Below are positions 23,668 through 32,348 of a DNA stretch of 64,000 nt, piece after piece. Position 1 is the stretch's first letter, and each line of letters begins with the position of its first letter. Under the pieces are notes generated by a model. That model searched no databases. It was not told the origin of the DNA and worked only from the letters and a program-made list of their open reading frames with translations. A program made the position numbers and the translations under genes. The stretch spans positions 224,957,275 through 225,021,274 of the forward strand of contig NC_133649.1 of assembly GCF_009905375.1 (NCBI RefSeq), written 5' to 3'. The DNA is from Apium graveolens. Taxonomy: Eukaryota > Streptophyta > Magnoliopsida > Apiales > Apiaceae.

Positions 23668-24480
23668 TTTTTGTTCTCATGCATCAGACTTTATGATCAG
23701 TGTTTACAGATTGTCTTATCTCCATGTAATCTGTGCTTAAACTGTAATATATTAAATACCGATTGTTATCTAATGTGATTCTATATACTCTGATAGTGTT
23801 TTCAATATTCCGTGACTACTCAATCCAATGAGGATTACTATGCTAAATGCTGACCTAGTAGTCTTTAACATACTAGAAATCCCATGTTTGAATTAGTTAT
23901 TTATGTGGAAATCAATTACACAAGCAAATTCTGATTTTGAGCTTAGTCAAATTTACTTTGTGTATCTTATTACCAAGTCACAAACTAGATTTTTGCTTCT
24001 TATCTGTCAAATTCTGATGTCAGTAAATCTTAAGAATGTACTACATGCTTGATAAGCCTCACTTATCTGAAGAAAAGAAAAGAAGAAAATCAAAATCAGG
24101 TACTCCTTTGAGATCTAGAATAAATATGTGAAAGGAGTAAATATGTGAAAGGGAAGACCCAAGTGTATTGCTGGTATTAAGTAATATGCATTAGAAAAGC
24201 AAATAAATTTTTCTTGGTGACTTTTCACATTCTCTGATTACTGAATAAATACTCTGATAATAGCATAAATTCTGATAGCAGCTGTGACTCACTTACACCG
24301 AGAAGCCACTGTAAAAATAATGTCAAAAGATGCATAAAATGCACACACTCTCACTCCATGTGAATGATGAAAATTAGTGTGGTGATTAAGTTGTTTTTGA
24401 CAAAAAATTAAGTATTATTTGCATAAATTCTGAGGATAAGTTCTGATGAAAATTCTGATGATTAAACTCTGAAGAAACAA
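23668..24480 (+). other. Element C post-pol spacer, truncated
   Basis: Aligns with 5,460-6,420 of element A, with an internal deletion near 24,330 and a small duplication of AGTAAATATGTGAAAGG at 24,120-24,150. Rich in TTCTGAT words. No gene. Confidence 0.7.
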
Positions 24481-25722
24481 TATATCTTGTACCAAAATAT
24501 CATCAGGAATTAAAACCAACCTCCTCAAAATTTGCTTACACGTTACAAATCGTATTTTTAATTTTTTTTTAAAGATTGTAAAATTGTTAACAAACATAAA
24601 AATAACAATATTTTTGATAATTTCTCAAACACTTAAACTAATCACAAACGGTTTCAGTTTAGTATAACTCGTGTAAGATTTCAAAATATTTTGAATGCTA
24701 TTTTTATTTACCCATTATATTACACTAACTTTAAATCCATGCGTGGAATGATTTAAACTATTTTTATAAATTTATTTATAATATTTAATTTCTTTCCGAA
24801 ATTGCTGTTTTTATTATTTTAATAATATTATTAAAATTTTTAATTTCTTTTAATGTCATCAATTATATAAATACTTTTTATTTTATTTCTTATTTTAATT
24901 ACATGTGTGTATAGAAATCATTTTTATAGGGATTTTGTTATAGCGTTTTGACATGAAGTATTATTAGTTTTAAAATTTTATGTTATCTCTTTTACTATGT
25001 ATCTTATATCTTTTTAATTCTTTAAGTGTTATTTTTATTTATCATTTATTTTAAAATGTTGGTAATTGTAATTTGTTTTTACTTTTTTTATGTGTTTGTT
25101 TTTTATGTTTGTTTTGTAGAGTTTAAATTTGATAATTTACATTTTAATATATTATTTTTCAATTTCATTTTTTGAATTTATATTTTTTTGTATTTTTTTT
25201 ATGGTAATGATAGTAATAGCATACAATTTATATTTTAAATACTTCCATTTTATAAATGAGAAATGATTAGAATTATTTTTGAAGAAGTTTTTACTGTATG
25301 CGTTTTTATTGGCCGCTGTAACAGTCGAGCAAATCTAGTTATATTTTTTAATATTTTTGAAATTACTCTATTAACCCTACCGATCAAATCAGGTTATATA
25401 GGATATAATGAAATGAAATGAAATGATTTGAATAAGAAAATCGTGTAGCAAACTTACACTACATCACTCTTATCTTCATTGTTAGAAGTTTACAAATCCA
25501 GATAATTTATGAGTTGATGATAGAATTAAATTTTATTATTTCATTATCATTACAAAGTAAAATCACCACACCTTGACTTTCTGGGGGTTGATTAACCGAC
25601 ACCTTAACCATACCTGACACGTGTGCTTAGTGAACACACAAAGCAACTTACAACTTCAACAAACTTACTTTCTTTACGGCAATAAAAACACATAAAGCTG
25701 TAATAAAAACATGATTTTAAGG
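24481..25722. other. AT-rich intergenic DNA
   Basis: No coding region or recognisable element. Near the right end, AATAAAA-type sequences on the minus strand (about 25,525-25,540) could serve as polyadenylation signals for the gene at 25,723-26,175. Confidence 0.5.
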
Positions 25723-26175
25723 TCACCAACCGAGTCGACTCCGATCAATTTCCGAATTATAAGCATAACTCGGTAACGGACTCGCTCTCGGAGACCTCAT
25801 CGGAACCTCACTTAATTTATTTCCATCACTATCGTAATATATCACGCCCGAGAAATCCAAAGGCTGGCACTTATCGCCCATTAGGATCGTCCTTTGCCAA
25901 ACTCCACCGCTCTCTTCGCTGTTATTAGCTGCGGTTTCGCCATCGTTAACTTTCTTTTTTTGTCGAAACTGAATTGCTTTTTGACTGATGGTAGTCATCA
26001 ATTTTTTTGGTGATGAATTTGTAACAAGTTTTCGCGATGTTTTCGTGGCGTGTTTGGTGCAGAGAATCCAGAGGGTGATTACGGAGGTGAGGATTGCGGC
26101 GGAGAGTTTAGCTGATGCTCGGCCGCTGGGTTTTTCGGAAGAAGGGCACATTTTTTTGGTGGGAGCAGAGTTCAT
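25723..26175 (-). CDS. Small plant-specific membrane protein of unknown function
   Basis: A clean 150-codon frame without introns, the only gene here that does not look like a transposon. Residues 1-23 are basic and polar; about 24-41 (LSAAILTSVITLWILCTK) form one membrane-spanning helix; then a basic stretch; a conserved-looking block at 92-111 (VWQRTILMGDKCQPLDFSGV) followed by IYYDSDGN; and a Pro/Ser-rich tail (RSPRASPLPSY). From memory, small proteins with a 'W(Q/K)..ILMG.KC.(L)(P)DFSGVI.YD' block exist in many land plants without known function. A TATA box lies about 55 bp upstream, with a CT-rich leader. Codon use and GC (about 45-50%) differ from the AT-rich surroundings. The start is the first ATG after the TATA box. 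Confidence 0.8.
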   Translation of the reverse strand: MNSAPTKKMCPSSEKPSGRASAKLSAAILTSVITLWILCTKHATKTSRKLVTNSSPKKLMTTISQKAIQFRQKKKVNDGETAANNSEESGGVWQRTILMGDKCQPLDFSGVIYYDSDGNKLSEVPMRSPRASPLPSYAYNSEIDRSRLGW

Positions 26176-26224
26176 GTTTGGCTTTAGGAGGGAGATTTGG
26201 AAGATGCGAGGAGAGGTTTGGTTG

Positions 26225-26232
26225 CTTTTATA
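26225..26232 (-). promoter_or_regulatory. TATA box of the host gene
   Basis: Minus strand reads AATATAAAAGC about 50-60 bp before the ATG at 26,175. Confidence 0.55.
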
Positions 26233-26787
26233 TTACGGAGGTGACCGTTTATAGCCGATAGCCGGTAGCCAGTTGCAGTGAGTGTTTTCTGACTTGATCT
26301 TTGTACCGATCTATAGTCTGTTCGGACTACTAGTAAAATCATAATTAAAATAACTGGTTTATAATTTATGCGATGTACGATTATTTTTATAATTATATAT
26401 TATAAAATATAATTTAAATATATTATTATTAGAATTCGAACCTTGTACCATAGTATAATAATTTTACAGTGCACCACGATAATTTTGATCATTATATATT
26501 ATAAATTATAATTTTAATATATTATTGATACGATTGAAACTTATATTTCTTATATAATAACTTTTAAGATTATATTTAACGATTCACATCAGTTTGATCT
26601 GACGGTTCTGGATTGAGTGAATAAGGATCAACAAATAAATTTTTAATATTTTATTTTTAATATAATAATATAGATAGATAAATATGTTAATTTGTAAAGA
26701 GCATAGAAGGAACACATGAAATTGCGGTACGAGTGATTAAAACCATTGCTAATTCTGGATGTAAACCATTACTTTTACAACCTAGGT
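26233..26787. other. AT-rich spacer between host gene and gypsy LTR
   Basis: No gene. Contains two related AT-rich stretches of about 40 bp (TTATATATTATAAA... near 26,392 and 26,494), possibly a degenerate duplication. Confidence 0.4.
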
Positions 26788-27032
26788 TGATAACTCCTGG
26801 TGGCGGGGCTGCTCCTTCGACGCCGTCCTGATCCTTCGCCGCTGTAGAGGTGTAGCTGTGGTTGGGTTCCTACAAAACAACACCGGAAGGGGGGTTGGAG
26901 TCCCGCGGCGCCTCCGGCGTGAGAGTAAGAACTAACTTTTTGGGAAGATGAAGATGAATATGAATGCAGGGTGGATGTGTGTGTATATGAGTGTGAAAGA
27001 ATGATTAACCCCAAAACCTCACCTTCTTGGGT

Positions 27033-27041
27033 TATTTATAG
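27033..27041 (-). promoter_or_regulatory. LTR TATA box reading toward the host gene
   Basis: Minus strand CCTATAAATAAC. Transcription from it would run leftward through the LTR end at 26,788 and on to the same-strand host gene whose ATG is at 26,175. Confidence 0.55.
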
Positions 27042-27322
27042 GCCAAAGGTAGGGTTTTGGGGTTGGTACCTTTAGATCATAGCCATTGGTTCCGGGAGCG
27101 GAGGACACCTGGCTGGAGTGGATGCTTTACACGTGTTAGTGCGGGAATGGCCGAGGAATGTTCTGAGGATCCACTGACACGTGCCCTGATTATTCCCATG
27201 ATTGATGTGTGACAGTTGTCCCCATCACGTTCTTGGGTCAACGTTTCATGTGCTGGGATTTGCCAAGGCTAGGCTTACGGGACTGAGCTAGTTAGGAGTG
27301 GTAGTGTGCGGTACTACTCCTT

Positions 27323-27584
27323 CCAGGAGCTGCGCGGAGTCAGGGGCCTAGGGGTAGCCCTCCTAGGAGCTGCATGGAGTTAGGATCTTAGGAGTACTCC
27401 TTCCAGGAGCTGTATGGAGTTGAAGGCCTAGGAGTAGCCCTCCCAGGAGCTGTATGGAGTCAGGAGCTTAGGAGTAGTCCTACCAGGAGCTGTATGGAGT
27501 TGAAGGCCTAGGAGTAGCCCTCCCAGGAGCTGTATGGAGTCAGGAGTTTAGGAGTAGTCCTACCAGGAGATGTATGTACTATCA
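27323..27584. repeat. 40-bp tandem repeat in LTR U3 (about 7 copies)
   Basis: CAGGAGCTGTATGGAGT and variants start at 27,323, 27,363, 27,403, 27,443, 27,483, 27,523 and 27,563, exactly 40 bp apart, with an 80-bp higher-order alternation (TGAAGGCCTAGG versus CAGGAGCTTAGG). The last copy is cut by the LTR end. Confidence 0.85.
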
Positions 27585-27600
27585 TGTGCCCCCCACTCAC
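27585..27600 (-). other. Polypurine tract of the Tat-like element
   Basis: Minus strand GTGAGTGGGGGGCACA directly before the TG that opens the LTR. Confidence 0.65.
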
Positions 27601-27678
27601 TTATGCAGATTTTCTAGATGGGGGAGTGAATTTGCGTTTGTAGAATGTGAGTTTTTGTTTGTTGTGTTAAAAGAATTT

Positions 27679-28600
27679 GAGCTTTTCTTGCCCCCAGTCC
27701 GGATTGCGCTGAGTTCGGAGAATCAGGACTAAGGTGGTTGTCCTTTTCGGGAGTTGAGCTTTTCTTGCCCCCCAGTCCGAATTGCGCTGAGTTCGGCGAA
27801 TCAGGATTATGGTGTTTGTCCTTGTCAGGAGTTGAGCTTTTCTTGCCCCCCAGTCCGGATTGCGCTGAGTTCGGCGAATCAGGACTTTGGTGTTTTTTCT
27901 TGTCAGGAGTTGAGCTTTTCTTACCCCCAGTCCGGATTGCGCTGAGTTCGGCGAATCAGGACTAAGGTGGTTGTCGTTGTCAGGAGTTGAGATTTTCTTG
28001 CCCCCCAGTCCGGATTGCGCTGAGTTCGGCGAATCAGGACTATGTAGGTTGTCCTTGTCAGGAATTGAGCTTTTCTTGCCCCCAGTCCGGATTGCGCTGA
28101 GTTCGGCGAATCAGGACTAAATTTGTTGTCCTTGTCAGGAGTTGAGCTTTTCTTGCCCCCAGTCCGGATTGCGCTGAGTTCGGCGAATCAGGACTAAATT
28201 GGTTGTTCTTGTCAGGAGTTGAGCTTTTCTTGCCCCCAGTCCAGATTGCGCTGAGTTCGGCGAATCAGGACTAAGGTGGTTGTCCTTGTCAGGAGTTGAG
28301 CTTTTCTTGCCCCCAGTCCGGATTGCGCCGAGTTCGGCGAATCAGGACTATGGTGGTTGTCCTTGTCAGGAGTTGAGCTTTTCTTGCCCCCCGTCCGGAT
28401 TGCGCTGAGTTCGGCGAAGCAGGACTAAATTGGTTGTCCTTGTCAGGAGTTGAGCTTTTCTTGCCCTCAGTCCGGATTGCGCTGAGTTCGACGAATCAGG
28501 ACTAAATTGGTTATCCTTGTTAGGAGTTGAGCTTTTCTGCCCTTGGTCCGGATTGAATTGAGTGGTGGAGTCCGGATTTGGAAGTTGAAAGGTTTTTAGT
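27679..28600. repeat. 77-bp minisatellite, 12 copies
   Basis: GAGCTTTTCTTGCC recurs at 27,679, 27,756, 27,834, 27,912, 27,989 (as GATTTTCTTGCC), 28,067, 28,144, 28,221, 28,298, 28,375, 28,452 and 28,529, spacing 77-78 bp. Each unit contains CAGTCCGGATTGCGC and GAGTTCGGCGAATCAGGACT. Open frames here are a by-product of the repetition. It lies between the polypurine tract and the antisense gene promoter. Confidence 0.9.
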
Positions 28601-28705
28601 ATTTTCCCCCAATAATTTGAATTGTTACAGTTGTCTTTTTTCAAAAGACGTGCTGTAATAATGACTTTCCAATCATGACCGCTCATGATGGGCGGCTAGG
28701 ATTGT

Positions 28706-28751
28706 GCCACGTGGCGTGGCGATTAGGTTTTTTTACCACGCCTATAAAAGG
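28706..28751 (+). promoter_or_regulatory. Promoter of the antisense gene: G-box plus TATA box
   Basis: GCCACGTGGC at 28,706-28,715 is a perfect G-box palindrome; CCTATAAAAGGC follows at 28,741-28,752, then a CT-rich leader. It reads opposite to pol, into the spliced extra gene. Confidence 0.6.
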
Positions 28752-28752
28752 C

Positions 28753-31607
28753 AGTCCCTCTCCTCTTTCTTGTTTTTTATCTTCTTTTCTCTTGATCTTG
28801 CTTTCCTTTTCTTCTCAATTTCTTTGAAGCTTTTCCGTCGGGATTTTTTTTTTGCTGGTGTGCTGCCGTTGCCCGGTCTTCTCCAATCTCTCCGTAATCT
28901 CTACATTTGTAAGTTTCTTTCTCTTCTTTTCTTTCTTTTAGTTTGTTGTTCGATTGGGTTTTGTGTTTTTGCTACAGTGTTTGTATGCTGTTGTGTTTGG
29001 TTTTTGTTTTGATTGTTGTGTATATCTGTATGTATATAGTTTTTTGGCATATTTTGGTGTTTTGATTCTATTTTGATAGTGATTCTGGAATTAGGGCTTT
29101 CTGTTGGGGTCCGGACTTGGATACCTAGTCCGGACTAATAGGCTAGGATTTGTAGTTTGTAATTGGTTGGTGTTTTTGTTTTACTGTGTCATTTTAGTTC
29201 GGATTAGTAGGCTAGGTTTGGTTGTTTTGCTTCGGGGTTTCTGCAGTCCGGAGCGCTTGTTTAGTTTTGGCTTTTGTTTTATTTTGTATTGGGTCTCCGG
29301 ACTGTCTATTTTTGACTTGTAATAAAATTGATAATAGGGTAGTCCGGACCATTTAGCTTTGAAGATAAATAAACTGTAGGGTTTTAGACTAACCTTTGTC
29401 ATTTGTTTTAGGTTTATGGTCCGGACTAAAGCTCTTGCCAAGGCCTTCATAACTTGTTATCCGGGGCCATCTAGTTCAGATTCTGATTCTTCTGCTGATT
29501 CTGAATGAGTTGAGATGGGGAAGAGGGCTTCCACTTCGGACTCTGAGGCAATAACGAAGCTTATAGTTGCTAAAATATCTTCAAGAAAGGTACCCTGCAG
29601 TCCGGAGGGTTTGTGGGTGGAGAATTTGGGTTATTTTATTAGTAAGAGCGAGGAGATAGAAAACAACTTTTATTTTAGGAGCATTAGGTCCGGATACGCT
29701 AGGCAGCAAAACGCTGATCCGGGGCCTTACGATAGGGAGGCGTTTGATAGGAAATTTGCTGATAGCATAGTGTCTAAGGAGCACTATGAGCTCAAGGATG
29801 AGTACGCTGCACTATGAGTGGAGGTGGCCGACTCCGGACGAGAGGGTTCATCATAGACCGGCTGATGGGTTTATTCCGGTGTGGCTGGAGCATCTCCGGT
29901 CCGGGTGGAATCCACATTGGCATCTGTTTTTGAAGCATCTGTGCAAATATGTGTACAAGCTCTCTCCGATGCAGATTACGCCTAATGGTATAAAGTGGAT
30001 GACCTGGTTTATTGCTACTTGCAATCAGTTCAAGGTTCAGCCCACATTCAAGCTATGGCATCACATTTTTCATCTGGTCCGGTCTAGTCAGTTCCCCTTA
30101 TATGAACTTCGGTTCCGGGCTCCGGAGTGCGGCTATGGTGGTTCCTATAGGCCTGTCATCCAGCAATCTTCGTTGAAGTATTGGAATGGGGAGTTGATCA
30201 TGCTCCGGGGTTTAGACTTGCACTACTTACCCCACATTGCTTCAGAAGGGGTCCGGACTCGTTTTCGTAGCGATGTGCTCCGCGGTGAAGCTATCCGGTT
30301 AATGTTTGCATTTTGTGAGTCTCTGGGTTTCCAAATGACCCGAGACACTTTTATGAATCATAGGACTATGCATAGATTAGGCTGTAAGTAGTTTTGCTTC
30401 TTGTCCGGACCTTTCATATATTTCTTATCTGCTTCCGTTCGCTTTGGTTGTTTGTTGGTTTTGACTTGTGTTTTTTCTTTGTTTCTTGCAGGTTTGCCAC
30501 ACTACAATCCGGACATGTCGTCCTCCGCATACAGTGACGCTTTGAAAGGTCTGGGCAAGGCTTTCAAGTTGCCAAAGAAGAATGCTGCTGCTGGGTCTGG
30601 ATCTTACGCCTCGGCGGAGGAGGGATCTCAGAGCAATGCGGTTCCCAATCCGGAGCCTGAAGTTTTTGTGAATCCTCCTGGTCCGGAGCTGGATGCCGAA
30701 GTGGAAATTGAAGATGATTTTGCTAATCTGGAGGACCTCGGTCCTATAGGCGAGGCTCCGGGTGGAGATTCTGGGAGGAGGAGGAAGAGGCTCCGGACTC
30801 TTGGGTCAAAACCTCCCCGGGCTGAAAATTTTGAAGCTGGCTCTGGGTCCGGGGCTGGCAAGGGAAAGAATATTGGAGAAGAGAGTCCGGATGAAAGTGG
30901 TCCAGGGCTGGAGGAAAAAGTAGCTCGCTTCATGGCTGGGATTCCTACTCAAACTGAGTGGAGGATGATGAATGAGTCCAGATTCGATGCGACTATGAAG
31001 GAGTGTTCCCGGCTCTGGGGTCAGGTACTTCTAGTTTCTGTTATTTCTTGTTGCTTTGATTTGCCTTAGAATATTTTTTAAATTTCTCTGTTTTTTGCAG
31101 CTTTGTGGGTATATGGTCGGTTCAGCCTCTCTTGCATATAATGAGCTCAAAGGCTTCCGGACTGCTGTTGCCGATAAGGATGCTGAGATTATCCAGCTTC
31201 GGGATCAGATAATTGTGAAGGACAATTCTCTGTCCGGACTGAACAAGCACCTGAATGAAGTAACCATCCGGGCAGAAAATGCTGAAAAGGAGGCTTCTGA
31301 CTTGAAATCAGAGTTAGATGAGCTCCGGAGACAGATATCCGCTGTGCGTCCGGAGTCTGAAGTTATTGCTGAGTTTAAAAGGTCTGAGGAGTACGATAGA
31401 GCCCTTGCCAATGCTGGTGCTCCAGAGATAGCTCGCTGCTGGCTAGTTGCTGAAAGGCATATCAAGACTAATCGGGAGGCCGATTGGGATAGCTTCGTCT
31501 ATGAGTTTATTAAGGCCAAGGAAGATATTGAGCTCGGATTAGGGGAACCGGAGCCATTCGACGGCCCCTGTCCCAGTTTCCTTCCTTCCAGTGCTCCGGA
31601 TTGTTGA
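28753..31607 (+). pseudogene. Antisense extra gene of the Tat-like element, four exons
   Basis: Predicted structure: leader exon to 28,908, intron 28,909-29,411, exon 29,412-30,383, intron 30,384-30,491, exon 30,492-31,024, intron 31,025-31,100, exon 31,101-31,607; all introns are GT-AG and codon phase is kept across the last two. ATG is at 29,416, with a TGA at 29,506; an alternative ATG lies at 29,515. One frameshift near 29,810 separates the ends of two matching frames. The first coding exon contains a W/H/L-rich domain (about 29,820-30,380) like the 'putative gypsy type transposon' family. The second is Gly/Ser/Glu-rich with an R/K patch (GRRRKRLR) typical of nuclear proteins. The last is a coiled coil. 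Such aORFs are known from Tat elements; their function is unknown. Confidence 0.7.
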
Positions 31608-31739
31608 CTTTATTTTTTATGTACTTGCTATTTGTCAAAGAATTTTGATATATTTGATTCTTGTAATATTGGTACTTTGCTCCGGGCTCGTTTGAGTCCG
31701 GTGAATCTCTAATGATTGCTTTCCTTGCTGTTATTTTAC

Positions 31740-32240
31740 TCTGTTTCTGTAGTTTGTTTTTGCCTTAGAATATTTTTCCAAGTAAAATTTATTGCTCTAG
31801 TCCTGGCTAATAGCTTGTCCGGACCAATGGTTGCTTTTTAGTTAGAAAATTACTTCTAAGTAAAAGTGGTTGCTCTAGTCCTGACTAATAGCTTGTCCGG
31901 ACTAGTGGTGGCTTTTTAGTTTGAAAATTAATTCTAAGTAAAATTTTGGTTGCTCTAGTCCTGACTAATAGCTTGTCCGGACTAGTGGTTGCTTTTAGTT
32001 AGAAAATTAATTCTAACTAAAAATGGTTGCTCTAGTCCTGACTAATAGCTTGTCCGGACTAGTGGTGGCTTTTTAGTTTGAAAATTAATTCTAAGTAAAA
32101 TTTTGGTTGCTCTAGTCCTGACTAATAGCTTGTCCGGACTAGTGGTTGCTTTTAGTTAGAAAATTAATTCTAAGTAAAAATTGTTGCTCTAGTCCTGACT
32201 AATAGCTTGTCCGGACTAGTGGTTGCTTTTGAAAAGTATT
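31740..32240. repeat. Tandem repeat of about 78 bp, 6 copies
   Basis: GCTTGTCCGGACT recurs at about 31,812, 31,891, 31,971, 32,048, 32,128 and 32,205 (spacing 77-80). Units contain CTAGTCCTGACTAATAGC. It occupies the region between the convergent ends of the antisense gene and pol. Confidence 0.85.
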
Positions 32241-32348
32241 TAAAGGAAAAAAGCTCTTCATTAATGATTCATACAAGATAGAAGGAGAAACAGATTGGTT
32301 GCTTGCCATATTGGCTACAAGTTTTTTTTGGTTGCTTTGTTTGCTTTC

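Larger units (their letters stand above)
17113..24480 (+). mobile_element. Copia element C (Sirevirus-like), 3' part deleted
   Basis: Full 5' LTR, primer binding site, gag and pol of the same family as element A. Similarity to the A spacer continues to about 24,480 and then stops abruptly in unrelated AT-rich DNA, so the third ORF, polypurine tract and 3' LTR are missing. Because the right LTR is lost, its target-site duplication cannot be read and its age cannot be estimated from LTR divergence. Confidence 0.87.
26788..27584 (-). repeat. 3' LTR of the Tat-like element (797 bp)
   Basis: On the plus strand it starts TGATAACTCC and ends GTACTATCA, i.e. the minus-strand LTR begins TGATAGTAC and ends GAGTTATCA, giving TGATA/TATCA inverted ends. 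A TATA box (27,033-27,041, minus) separates U3, which holds a 40-bp tandem repeat, from a GC-rich R/U5. A polypurine tract flanks the U3 side, which fixes the orientation. Confidence 0.75.

Noticed and set aside
26425..26450. Minus-strand GGTTCGAATTC, similar to a tRNA/SINE B box
   Set aside because: No A box at the right distance, no tRNA fold and no poly(A)/poly(T) tail; single short match.
27738..27965. Open frame with repeated (S)GVELFLPPSP..CAEFGESG units
   Set aside because: It is the 77-bp minisatellite read in one frame; 77 is not a multiple of 3, so the frame changes each unit.
27323..28600. Regular repeats considered as CRISPR-like arrays
   Set aside because: Units are contiguous tandem repeats without unique spacers, in a plant retrotransposon.
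29104..29322. Open frame with hydrophobic residues
   Set aside because: Lies in the predicted leader intron of the antisense gene and is T-rich by composition.
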